DNA from: Talaromyces rugulosus | Taxonomy: Eukaryota; Ascomycota; Eurotiomycetes; Eurotiales; Trichocomaceae | DNA length: 64,000 nt | Reading direction: 5' to 3' | Assembly: GCF_013368755.1 (NCBI RefSeq) | Contig: NC_049561.1 | Location: 2,480,001 to 2,544,000 of the forward strand | Position numbers and translations under genes: made by a program | The notes under the pieces: model-generated | What the model was told of the DNA's origin: nothing | Seen by the model: only the letters and a program-made list of their open reading frames with translations | Database searches by the model: none | Shown here: positions 47,001 to 57,949 of the stretch, piece after piece | Layout: every line of letters starts with the position of its first letter | Position numbering within the stretch: position 1 is the stretch's first letter

Positions 47001-49251
47001 AGAGAGTGAGCATATCATCGGACCTCTTTTCAATACAGTTGCTCAGAGAGTGACACTTGGTCCAAAACTTATGAGCAACCGTGAAACACTACAATACTTG
47101 CAACAGTCTACAACCGATGCACAAGATCACCAGCATGCATCTTTGCGCACTGTTCAAAACTCCCTTCGGCAGATTGATGGCTTTGGGGCAGCTTCGCTAT
47201 TTGACACTCTGTTTGTCTTCCAGAAGAGTGCACTGGCCTCGGGGGCCTTGCTGGAGGAAGATAAGCTGTGGGCCCCTTATGTGGAGGAGGAGGATTCGAA
47301 TGCTTCACAGGTCGAGCACAAGCTAAATATCGAAATTGATCATGGTGATAACGCCGTGGTTTCCAGAGCTTCGTGCAAAGGTCAATTTCTGACACACGAA
47401 ATTCTTGACAGTCTTCTGAAAGGTTTCAATCAAGCTTTTTGTGATATCATCAATTACCCTACGCGCTGCGTGCTTGATATTCCAGACTATTTTGACAGAA
47501 TACCGACGCTTATCGTATCGTCAAGTTCAAACGAACGAGTTACGATCGACTCCGAGGCACCTATCCACGAACCAACCGTGCAACGCATATTGTCTGAGAT
47601 TGCCGGGTTGCCTGTAGAAACTATTCAGCCCAACACAAGCATCTTTAGTATTGGTTTGGATTCTCTTTCCGCAATTCGAATCGCTTCGCAATGTCGAGAA
47701 CAAGGCTTGACAGCCGGTGTTGCCGACATTCTCCAGGGAAATACACTTCGCGGTATTTCCTTGAGGATTCGGATTAATTCTCAGAAACATGAGGCGTTGC
47801 AAAAGCCTCTAGTTACTGACTACACTGACGTTGAGGAGAGCGTTCTCATCCACCTAGGGATCACGTCTGATAGGGTTGAAAATATCATTCCCTGTCTCAG
47901 CGGACAAATGTACCACCTTGCCTCTTGGCTACAATCTGGCAGGACTCTTTTCGAACCTGCGTGGTCATATTCTTGCTCTCAGCGTATTGATGAAGATCGC
48001 ATGAAAGACACTTGGTCAGAGCTGCGACAGAGACACCCAATCCTTCGAACTTGTTACGCTGCCGTGTCTTCGTCAGAGGCACTACAAATTGTTTTGAAGA
48101 CTGCTAACCGGGATGATGAGACTTTTAAGGTTGTTAAATACTCAACAAACTTGGTTGAGGCCGCCCAAACCCAAGCGAAAGAAGAAGCCTTACATCCATC
48201 TTCCATGGCGACACCGCCAGTCCGATTACGTTTGTTGAAGGCGAACGATCGGGATGGGGTCATTCTTATTATACACCATGCTTCATACGACGCTTGGTCA
48301 ATGCCCATTCTCGTGGACGAATTAGCGGCCAAGTATCAGGAAAAGACTGTCGAGTCAAATCCGGACTTTTCATCCTTTGTCCAGTTTACTGTCAATTCTC
48401 TAAAGGATGTGGATGATACTGATTACTGGAACTCTGTGGTTGGGAGCAGCACTTCAACTGTGATTAAACCTTCATCTACAACTACCACGGATTCCGATAC
48501 AGAAAACCAGCAGCTCTTCGTAGGAGGCTGGGAAAAGGTGCGAAACTTGGATCATCTAGAGCGGGTTTGTCGCTCGTCGGGCATCAGTCTTCAGAGCCTA
48601 GTTCTCCTAGCAGTATCTCGTGTGTTGGGTCGTCTGACGCAGACTCCATCTCCAACTTTTGGTTTATATCAAACCGGTCGCTCAGCAGCTTTCTCTGGAA
48701 TCGAGAGGCTGACAGGACCATGCTTGAATGTCACGCCATTCACTGCGAGAGATATTTTGGAGGATGATAATCTTGCCAGCACCCTTGAGAAAGCTCGCTC
48801 CATCCAGGCAGACCTTGCCCATCGGGTCTCTTATGAGCAAAGCTCGCTTCGTGAGATTCTTAACCTTTGGAGCAGTAGAAACGGCACAGGGTCGTCTCTG
48901 TTCAATGTCTGGGTGAACCTGCTTTGGACACAGCAGCATACATCAAGTGAAACAGCTTCTAATGGCGAGGACAAGAATTTATTCGAGCCACTAGCTATTG
49001 GAGTTCCAACAGATTTCATGCCGCAATCGCGGTTTGCAAGACCAGATGCTTCAGAGACATCTGTCGCCGGACTGGATACGTCTTACCTTCCGAAAGAAAA
49101 CATTTTTATTGACATTGGGCCGGATTCGCGCACAAATACTATTGGTTTTGGGGTTCGTGTTGAAGGGGGGTTGATGGAGGAATCAGAGGCGGAAAGGTTG
49201 ATAACGGATGTTGGTGAGGAAATTGAGAAGCTTGTCAATGTTCTTGGTTAA
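35043..49251 (+). CDS. sidC: ferricrocin/ferrichrome-type siderophore NRPS
   Basis: Assembles a cyclic hydroxamate hexapeptide from acyl-hydroxyornithine, Gly and Ser/Ala; ferricrocin, the usual product, stores iron inside cells. Exons 35043-35507 and 35566-49251 give 4716 residues; a better start context (ACAATG) lies six codons later. Domain order is A-T-C, A-T-C, A-T-C, T-C, T-C, the SidC layout. A-domain P-loop motifs lie near residues 416, 1546 and 2661 (FTSGSTGKPKG, WTSGTTGAPKG, TSGSTGKPKG). Phosphopantetheine serines lie near 840, 1965, 3084, 3629 and 4188 (LGLDS, LGIDS, IGIDS, LGIDS, IGLDS), all intact. Condensation motifs lie near 1065 (FHGIFDG), 2176 (HHSIHDG), 3296 (HHSLYDG), 3834 (HHALYDG) and 4392 (HHASYDA). 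No thioesterase or reductase domain is present, as expected when a terminal C domain closes the ring. The extra T-C pairs fit repeated use of the third A domain. Iron repression is inferred from the promoter site. Confidence 0.93.
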
Positions 49252-50001
49252 GGCAAGTTTGGAATTTGGATAAATGTAGATTGTACTTTAGAAATATCTC
49301 CTTGTTATTAGATGCTCAACTTAGCTATTTTTTAATGTTTTTAGTTACCATACAGCCTTTTTTGTATTAAAGTTTTAAAGAGATTACTATAAGTTAATCC
49401 AGAAAAATATGAACTGATTGATCATTTTACCTAGCATCAATAGTTGACTAACCCACTTATTTCTGCAGTAATATATCTGTAACACCATTTGAAAGGAGCG
49501 AGACTCCGCTAATGCCCCTGTTCCCCGCAACTCGATCTACATTAATTAAGCTTAAAAGGTCACGGCTTTGAAGAAACAGTTACTTTATAGAATTAGTAAA
49601 TAGATTGCCATGCATGGAATGTATCAGTCTAAAACACCTGTTGAAGTTACATTTCCATACCCGGTAAAAGTTGGTTGGTTGCATGTAGTTGACATAAACA
49701 AGTAGTTGGGTACCTGCATAATAGAAATATTATAAGCGCTTAATACCCGGCCTCGTTTCAAGTCGGCCCTCTTTTTTTTCTCGCGGAGTACCGGCTTGTC
49801 GAATCTTTACGAGCTGTTGATTTGGATATAGTACTTTTAATTTGATGCAAGGCATAGTCGATCTAAGTCTACGTACTTTGCTAATTTCCCTCTCTGGGTC
49901 TTGTCTAGTATAAATATCAAGTTGGATTCTCATTTCAAGTTCTTTTTTTTCTTCTATCTCGACAAGAGTTCTTCTTATTCAGAAGCAATTGAATATCAAA
50001 C
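49252..50001. other. spacer with the endoglucanase promoter
   Basis: AT-rich 3' flank of the NRPS, then the promoter of the next gene. TATAAATA at 49909-49916, 86 bp before the next start codon, is a clear TATA box, followed by a pyrimidine tract. The minus-strand frame at 49730-49933 shows no family resemblance. Confidence 0.6.
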
Positions 50002-51299
50002 ATGAAGGCCGAAACACTCGCTGCGATTTTGTCTGTGTCCGGGGTCGCCTTTGGCGGCCCGCTCAAGAAGCGTTCTGGATTTCAATGTAATTACACACAC
50101 ACCTTCACAGCATTTTTTTTAAAGCGTATGACAGTTTTAACGCAGTCTTTTCTAATCAACAGGGTTCGGCGCAAACGAGTCTGGCGCAGAGTTTGGAGAA
50201 GGAAACATTCCAGGAGTAGAGGTATATACCTCTTTTTTTTTCTTACATAAATCCATTAGGAAGAAATTCTGCTAATACAGGTTTTCTTAGGGCACCGACT
50301 ACACGTTTGCCAACACAAGCGCTATCCAGACGCTCATCGATAGCGGGATGAATATCTTCCGTGTTCCTTTCCTGATGGAACGTATGGTTCCGACGTCGTT
50401 GACGGGGACTCTTGACTCTGCTTATTTTCAGGGATACAATGAGGTGGGTATTTCAAAAAATTATTATTCAAGATTCACGCTAACTAGGGAAAGGTGATTA
50501 ATTACATTACCAGCAAGGGTGCATGGGCGATACTCGATCCTCACAACTATGGTCGATAGTGAGTTTTACACGCCTGGATTCATGGCATGGGTTTTGCTAA
50601 CAATAAGATAAATAGCAACGGAGAGATCATAAGCTCTACAGACGACTTTGGCGCGTTTTGGAAAACCGTTGCGTCGCAGTTTACCAACAACACCAAGGTC
50701 ATCTTTGACACGAGTATGTCCTACATATCACAGATCTGTTGTATACAAAATTAAATAATTTTCTAGACAATGAATACCACGACATGGACGAATCCCTCGT
50801 CGTCTCGCTCAACCAGGCCGCCATCGACGCCATCCGTGGCACCGGCGCAACCTCCCAGTACATCTTTGTCGAGGGCAACTCGTACACCGGCGCCTGGACC
50901 TGGACAACGGTAAACGACGACATGAAATCCCTGACAGACTCGGTCGACAACCTGCTCGTCTACGAGATGCACCAATACCTCGACTCCGACGGCTCCGGCA
51001 CATCGGTCGACTGCGTCAATAGCACTATTGGCGAAAGCCGTGTTGAGTCGGCTACCGCATGGCTGAAAGACAACAACAAATTGGGGTTCTTGGGCGAGTT
51101 TGCCGGTGGCGCCACTGATACCTGTGAGACGGCTGTGAAGGGATTGCTGGATCATTTGTCGAGTAACACGGATGTCTGGCTGGGAGCCTCGTGGTGGGCG
51201 GCGGGTCCATGGTGGGCGGATTATATCTACTCGATTGAGCCGCCGACGGGGGTTGCGTATGAGAGTTATATTTCGATTTTGGAGGCTTATTATCCTTGA
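50002..51299 (+). CDS. eglB: secreted GH5 endo-1,4-beta-glucanase (EglB type, subfamily 5-like)
   Basis: Cuts internal beta-1,4 bonds of cellulose and other glucans outside the cell. Six exons: 50002-50086, 50163-50221, 50291-50443, 50494-50558, 50616-50713 and 50767-51299, giving 330 residues. A signal peptide ([18 protein letters not shown]) is followed by a short pro-segment ending in KKR, a likely KexB site. The GH5 barrel shows [44 protein letters not shown] with NGEIIS, the acid/base Glu in IFDTNNEYHDM, the [15 protein letters not shown] block, the nucleophile Glu in GFLGEFAGG and the late [13 protein letters not shown]. No cellulose-binding module or linker is present, as in EglB. Every splice restores a conserved block (FQ|WFGAN, GVE|GTDY, NE|VINYIT, GR|YNGE, FDT|NNEY). 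All key residues are present, so it should be active. Confidence 0.94.
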
Positions 51300-51841
51300 T
51301 TTGTTTCAATATGGTAGTAGCATAGGATGGTTCTAAGGTTGATGTATATCTTCAAAGTTCAAACACGGCTAGCGTGATATCCAATGCTAGCCCTAGGACT
51401 CACCTCAGAATAATCTCAGAGGCAAAATTATATAGTGTGAATACCATTGGTAAATTTGAACGGGAAGTAGAATACATAGGAAGCTGGTATTATGTATCTA
51501 TATCAATTACTCCATAAGTTAGTAATAATACAACACACCTCCCTCTATCACACAACATGCTTGCACCAGTATACAGCCTTTCACGGGCACCAAATTTCTC
51601 AATTTCAGTTCTTCTATTAATGAATGCTGATCACTTTTTACACGTCTCAGAACTCGAGCCAGTGTATAAGAGGCTAACAGACCGATCAGGCAGCAGGAAT
51701 AAAATGAACGCTTTTTCAATGTTTCAAAACTCGGGCCGAGACACACCGAGGGGCCCGAAGAATTAATTCCTTTGTTTCAAGACAACACCAACCAGAAGCG
51801 GTGAAGAATCAGGTATTTGGTCGTACAGAGAAGATTGGATG

Positions 51842-51863
51842 AAAAAAAAAAAAAAAAAAAAAA
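51842..51863 (+). repeat. 22-base poly(A) tract
   Basis: An unbroken run of A followed by TATGG. It could be a slippage-prone tract or the end of a retroposed copy; no target duplication or element body was seen beside it. Confidence 0.8.
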
Positions 51864-52132
51864 TATGGCTTTTGGCTTGGCGAATTATTTGGGGCATAAT
51901 CCATGGTAATAATATGTGACGCATTAATTCTCCGCCAAGATCAGCAGATCAGCATGTTGTGCAACAATTGAATGCATCCCATGTACTTTACTGCATATGC
52001 ATAACCATTTTATCGGACAATTTTCTTTTTTTAATATATTGAAAAAGCTTGATTCGAGCAAATTACTCAAAATAAACACATGACAGGCGCCTGCACATAG
52101 CGGAACAAAAAATTGGTATCAATCTTAAAAGA

Positions 52133-52474
52133 GTCGAGACGAGACCATCAAAGCAGAGAAAAAACCCCTCCAGGTGAATAAATATAACCCAATAAAAAAC
52201 GCCACCAATGTAGTACGAGGTTGAAACCTGGATTATGCCAGCACCTAAACAAAGAAAAAATAGTCGGTCGAGACGATCAAAACATAGAAAAGTTTTCAGT
52301 CGAGAAATCCAGTCGAGAAGATAATGCTGGAAGCGGTTCAAAGGAAAGAAAAAAAGGCAGGCTAGCCACGGTTGAGTTGTATCGTGTGAATCAAGAATAA
52401 ATGGTCAATCCAGAAATCGCCAAGCACCGGAAACTCCATTCAAAAACCGGTCGTGAATCTATACGACGTCGAGA
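52133..52474. repeat. cluster of GTCGAGA motifs with an imperfect direct repeat
   Basis: GTCGAGA occurs at 52133, 52267, 52299, 52312 and 52468. The first two copies begin longer matching units of about 25-30 nt (GTCGAGACGA, then ATCAAAxCAxAGAAAA) that differ by a 4-nt gap and a few bases. The cluster lies 3' of the PNG1-like gene stop codon, perhaps within its transcript. Confidence 0.5.
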
Positions 52475-52597
52475 ATATCAAGTACCCATAGACCGAGGGA
52501 GGACGAATCGGCGGTGATAAAATAGTAGAAAAGTCGGATGAGAAGAAGCCGTCGAATAGGGGGTGTTTAGAGACAGGCAAGAAAGTTGCGATGCGCG

Positions 52598-53992
52598 TTA
52601 CCGGTGACCATCAGGACCCGAGTTTTCGCTTTCGCCTTGTTGTCTCGGATTAACCCATTGGGCAGCGTCTTGGTCTTGGGTGAGCGGTGTTTTGTGCTCG
52701 TCGCCACGGACCGGTCGCGATGCGCCGGGAAAGAGAGAGGTGATTTCTTTCGCCAGTGCAGACATGGTGAACATGCGCAGATCTCGCTCTTCCCGCTCGT
52801 CCTCCTTTCTCAGCCTCTGGTGTTCATGTTCGGGAAGCTTCTCTCTGCGTATCCTCCTGATCTCGTAAATTCCCCATAAAAGCACGTCTTCGGGGACTCG
52901 GTTTCTAGGTAGGCCGTGTTTGGCGGCATTGCGAACATAACGGCGGGTGACATCGGTGGCTCCGTCAATGGAAAAAGCGATGCAGTAGGAAAGTTTTCGA
53001 CCCCAACCTGAGAATTTTTGTCAGTAAATTTCCATAAAAAAATATCATCTGTGGCAACAAAAACACACCTTCTGTGTAGAGTCGGGGCTGATCCCACACG
53101 CCTTCGCAGGCGTCGACATGCACCCATCTTCGCTGGTGTTCCGAGTACACCTCGGTCCAGACGTAATCCTCCGAGTTCCACACCCAGCGGACCCGGCTGC
53201 CCAATGCGCGGCAGAGCATGGTGAAGCAATTTGCCCACTCACCCACACGGCCGCACCGGGTTTGTAGAAGCTGCCAGACATCCGAGTATCTTGGGAATCG
53301 CTCCAACGCACCGCAACCAGCACACTTGTAGCCTTCAACTCGGGTAGCGCCTCTCGCGGTTTCATCTGGTGTCGGTGGGACCATTCCGTGGACGATCGTG
53401 GGCATGTAGCATCTAGAGCACTGTGGATTGTTGACCCAAGTGAAAAAGGACTTTTTGAACCACCTACAAGGTATTAGAGCTGGAGGCAGATTTGTGAACA
53501 CCAAAAAAAAAAAAAAACTTACTTAAGTAAAGACTGGATGACGAAATCTTGATATCCCCATTGCGGCTTTTTCCCGACGCTGGCGCTCTGTGCCTGATGA
53601 ATCTGGTGTTCGTCATCGGCCTCGGCGTACAGCCGGTCCAGCGGGATGGCCGTCAGAGCGTCGTCCAGCAGACCCGGGTTCTCGTATTTTGTCGGCGTCA
53701 CTGAAAGCACGCGCAGGAGGTTGCAGAATTTAACGGAAACGGCATCTCGCGGTGGGTGAGGCATAATAGGCAATGGGCATGAGGTCGATCGTGGGGAGGT
53801 GGTAGCAGCAGCAAAGTGTGGCGATTGCGAAGGGGCTGGCGAGCTGGTGCGCGAGTCGCATCGTGATTGCAGCTGAAAGGCATTGAATTTCTTGCTGCGC
53901 ATCAGGTTTTCGAATTCCTTGGAGAATTCAGTCACGTCGAAGTCGCCGGTCGAAACTGAAGCCCTAGGGGCCCGTTGTGGTTTGTTCGCCAT
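52598..53992 (-). CDS. png1: PNG1-like protein (peptide:N-glycanase family) lacking two catalytic residues
   Basis: PNGases remove N-glycans from misfolded glycoproteins in the cytosol. Three exons: 53992-53523, 53463-53069 and 53007-52598, 424 residues. The ATG at 53992 (MANKPQRAP) is the only good start; the frame beyond begins with GTG. After a disordered N terminus come [19 protein letters not shown], two CxxC pairs (CSRC, CAGC) that bind zinc, and the transglutaminase-like core. In yeast Png1 the triad is C191, H218 and D235. Here the Cys position is Val ([11 protein letters not shown]) and the His position is Tyr (NSEDYVWTE), while the Asp stays (WVHVDACEG). [13 protein letters not shown] and an Arg/Glu-rich helical tail follow. 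As I recall, PNG-1 of Neurospora and other filamentous fungi has similar losses and a non-enzymatic role in polarity. The fold is sure; deglycosylating activity is unlikely. Confidence 0.9.
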
Positions 53993-56273
53993 TGGGTCGG
54001 ATGCGCCAGGGCTGGCTGGGTCCACGACGCCGATGAATATGATTCTTCTCTTTTCTTTCTTGTGGCGAGTTCACGAGCAATGTCGTAAGAAGTTGAAGCG
54101 GAAAGAGCGAGCACAGCAAACGAGAGGTCGCCACTCTTAGCGCTAGGGGTGGCTGATGAATCCGGAGTCTCAGGTCTCGCACTCGCACTTGCAGTCGCAG
54201 TCTCGCACAGGGCGATGGCAGGTGTGGCAGAGACAACAGTTGTGGTTGATAAAGTCGGCCGGCGAGGAGAGAAGAGGGAAAGCAGCGAGCGCCTGGAAGT
54301 TTTCTAGTAGATCAGACGAGAGGAGCAACGTAAACCTCGACGTGGTTCGGTGGGTTGCGCCGTGGGCGGGCATTACGAAGCCTCCTCGTTCCTCCTTCCG
54401 GGCGGGTGCCAAGACCTAATTATAGCCTTTTATTTTTTATTCTTCTTCCACAACTATTATGCATTTGATGATTCTTATTGTCTTTATTTACTGGGCATTT
54501 TATTTCTTCCTTTTTCTTATTTTTTTTTTAAACATTTTCCCTCTATTTCCCTCCCTGTACATACAGAGATTCGCTGCAGATCCAAAGAGGCAAGACACGC
54601 AAGCCGTGAGAGCGTCGTCAGCGCGGGCTCGCCGCGGCCCAATCAGCAGGCGGGCCGCGCGTGTCCCGCCCCGACCGCCCAACAGCGGCTGCCTTAATCT
54701 TAATCTTATCCTTTTGTTTGCACTTCTTCTGTGTGTGTCTTTCATGTACTCAGTAGCCGGTTATTGTCACCGTTTATTAATTACATGACCAGCAAAGAGT
54801 TCGCAATGATAATTGTAAAACGGTCCACTAACTGATAACGTGCGATGCTACGGCGGATGCGTTGCCTCAAACTAGTCCTTTTTGGGTTAGCCGCATTAGC
54901 CGCGCTAGTCCGAATTGGAATTTATATTGTGAATGCGCCTTGGCGATCCTCCAATATATATGCTATTACTTCTCCTCGCATACAATAATAATATTGATAT
55001 TGATATTGATATAATCCTATTTCTTCAGCAGCTGCTACATCTCATGTGGTTTTTAGTTGTACGCTTTCCTTATATTTACTATACAGCTTTTGAACCAACA
55101 TCTTATACGTATACTATATCATTATAACTTTAATATAAACCAAGACTTGATAATAAGCGAGCTCCTGGTTAGTGCACCCTACTAACTCCCATTCGAGCTA
55201 TACGAATCGAGCCGCACGGCTGACACGTCATGGTCGTACAGCTTACTTGCCAAGTAGCAACTATTTAGCCATGTCTAATCCTCCGCCCACGCGAGATGAT
55301 TCCACGTCAGATCCACGAATCGAAGCCTTGGTTGATAACAGAGGTACAGACTAATTTTCATTCACAAAGGATACGCCGTATTATATTCATATGTGGTCTT
55401 TTGATCAAGTCAGGTCATTTTTAGGTGTGATTGACTACCTTTTAAGTATACCTAGTACCCTAAAAGCCACACATACATCCTAATAAAAAATTAATATTCA
55501 AATTCCGACACATCCAACCTATACTTTCCAAAATATTTACTGCTTACTAAAAAGTATGTACGTAGTGGGTATAAGCCCTTGAGAAAAAAACTTAAAAAAC
55601 CGTCCCTGTGACTGTTGGCTCTTGGCTTCTTGGTTCAGAAACGGACGCGCAATCTTCAAAAATCAAGTGGGTCGCCAAGCCTCTTGGCAATCCACCTAGC
55701 GCGCAATCCCGCCGCGAGCGATGCTATTGGTTCTCTCTCACCTACAATTTGGAAATAAGAATATATGAAAAATATGTAGATAGTAGATACCTTGTTTGCC
55801 AATGTTCAGAGCACTACGTAAACATCAGACATAGTCTACTTTAGTCTATCACTGCCTACGTTTCTGCCCAAAGAAAATCCATGCTCACCACGTGGCACAA
55901 ACGACGCATGATACGTATATGTGCGCGACATATTTCAACTAGATCTTAAAAGAGCGCATATAGTCACACTTTTATCGAACCGGTTGACGTATGTATATAT
56001 GCATGCGCGTCATTGTTTGGTGATGCCATTTGTTACAACGGAGTATGTATGCAAAGTACATCAATTAATGCGATTATAGCAGATGTGTACGTCTAAATTC
56101 TAGTCCGGCAATCGACATATTTACTAGAGGTAATATGCTGGTATTATATATAGTATCGGAAAATATATCTCCTATCAATTTTTAAACCGATGCTAGTCAA
56201 TGCATACTATATCTGACGTCATGCCACCCTGCTTCGTTAGTCGTCATAATCATAACCATCATTGTCGAATATA
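53993..56273. other. spacer between the PNG1-like gene and tpsA
   Basis: The PNG1-like promoter and leader lie at 53993-54400. A GC-rich island at about 54590-54700 is flanked by AT-rich DNA. A (TATTGA)n microsatellite sits near 54990-55012. A short ATG frame at 55271 (MSNPPPTRDDSTSDPRIEAL) has protein-like composition and a possible donor after it, but nothing to join, so it may be a relic first exon. 55400-56270 is AT-rich with no coding signal. Confidence 0.45.
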
Positions 56274-57949
56274 CTACTCGTGAGCCGAGCAGCGAGACAG
56301 CTCGGCAACAAAAGACTGTCCCCAGAATGCACTGCAACAGAGTTAACGAGTCACACATAAACAACGGAAAAAAAAAAACGGAAAAAAACATACCTGGTGT
56401 ACTTGGAAATATACTTCCACAGCTTCTGGTACTTGACCGCTCGCTGGTCCGGCTCCATAGACACCGCCTGGTGGTACGCCTTGGCCAAGTCCTCCGTGTT
56501 CCACGGATTCACCACCAGACTCCCATTCAGACTCTGCGCCGCGCCGGCAAACTCGGACAGAATCAGCACACCTTGCCGCTTCTGCTGGCTAGCAATGTAC
56601 TCGAACGAGACTAGGTTCATGCCGTCCCGTGTCGACGACACCACGCACGCGTCAGACACGGCGTACAGCGCTAGCAGCTCGTCGAAATTGACCGACTTGT
56701 GCATGAAATGGATGGGCATGTAGTCCACCGTGCCTGCTCGTCATTAGAACACTGACGTAACGTCTGATAGGAGTAAAATGTTACCAAATCGCCCGTTGAT
56801 ACGCCCCACCAGTTCATTCACCACGGCCCGCAGATTCTGATACTCCTCGACATCTTGCCGACTAGGCACTGCAACCTGCACCAAAACAACCTTGCCAACC
56901 CACTCGGGGTGATTAGAAAGAAACACCTCAAACGCGTGCAGCTTCTGCGGGATTCCCTTGATGTAATCAAGCCGGTCAACGCTGACCATCAACTTCATGC
57001 CTTGGAACTTGGCCTCGAGGCTGGCGATGCGGCTTTGCACTTTGGGGGTTTTCAGACCATCGAGGAACTTTTCCGGGTCGATTCCGATAGGAAATGCTCC
57101 GACGGCCACGGATTGGCCGCCGAACTGCACGCTATTAGGTGTCGTGGCCAGGTTTCTTTTCTTCATATTAGCCAATATTTTATGTATGGTGAAAGGGCCA
57201 CACACAAGAGATGGGAACAGCTACTCAGAAAATGGCGAGCGTAGTCAAAAGTGTGGAATCCGATAAGATCACAGTACAGCAGTCCCTTGAGGAGATCGGT
57301 CCGAACCGGTAGCACTCTGTAGATTTCACTGCTTGGGAACGGGGTATGCAAAAAGAAGCCAATCTTGATATTCTTCTTCCCGAGGGCCTGCAGTTGCATG
57401 CGCAGCATTTCAGGAAGCAGCATCAAGTGGTAGTCGTGTATCCATACCAAATCCCCATCCCGCGCCTCTTGCGCAATAGTCTGGGCAAACAGGGAGTTTG
57501 CTTCCTTGTACGAGTCCCAGGCTGCCTCGTCAAAGACAATCTCACCAGGATGGTAGTGCAAAAGTGGCCATAGAATAGAGTCTACCAATAGATAAGCATT
57601 GAGCACCAATGGCTTTACACGAAGTTAAACATCACGGACTTGAGAATCCATTGTAGTGGCGATCTGCCAGCTGGTCGTCGATAAACACTGGCACAGCCCC
57701 GTACTCCTCTCGCAGCCTCGTCTTGACCGTGTCGACTTCGTTTTCTGGAACCTCCAGACCGGGCCAGCCGTACCACTGAAAGGTCGTCGTTTTGGCTAGT
57801 CCACTCAGCCCCGTCACTAGGCCGCCAGACGACATGGAGAACTCATATTTGCCACCCTCTGACCGGCGGATTGTAATGGGGAGGCGATTCGACACCAGCA
57901 GCAGCCTGCCGCTATCCGGGGGTGTTTCTTCCGCTACTGCGGGCGACAT
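56274..57949 (-). CDS. tpsA: alpha,alpha-trehalose-6-phosphate synthase (UDP-forming), catalytic subunit
   Basis: Joins UDP-glucose and glucose-6-phosphate to make trehalose-6-phosphate, the first step to the stress sugar trehalose. Five exons: 57949-57640, 57581-57206, 57155-56785, 56733-56394 and 56331-56274, giving 484 residues, close to the usual size of fungal TpsA. GT20 motifs in order: RLLLVSNRLPITIRR, SSGGLVTGL, YGWPGLEVP, SILWPLLHYHPGEI, VWIHDYHLMLLPEMLR, GFFLHTPFPSSEIYR, GAFPIGIDPEKF, VDRLDYIKGIPQK, SSTRDGMNLVSFEYIA and LSEFAGAAQSL. The last exon supplies AFWGQSFVAELSR and a short tail. The ATG at 57949 is the first in frame; the frame before it begins with TTG. Introns are 50-62 nt; one acceptor (gaaaag) is weak but the only one that keeps the frame. 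It is divergent from a Tps3-like gene. All substrate-binding motifs are intact. Confidence 0.95.

Larger units (their letters stand above)
51300..52597. other. convergent spacer between eglB and the PNG1-like gene
   Basis: No gene is supported. It holds the 3' flanks of two convergent genes, a 22-base A tract and a cluster of GTCGAGA motifs (both listed separately). The minus-strand frame 52063-52341 runs across the motif cluster and starts at TTG or ATG with an odd hydrophobic, low-complexity translation; I do not call it. Confidence 0.5.

Noticed and set aside
52063..52341. 92-codon minus-strand ORF of hydrophobic character
   Set aside because: It overlaps the GTCGAGA repeat cluster; the translation is low-complexity and has no family resemblance.
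54350..54788. Overlapping 109-115-codon plus-strand ORFs
   Set aside because: They run through T-rich and GC-rich low-complexity sequence in the PNG1-like upstream region and resemble no protein.
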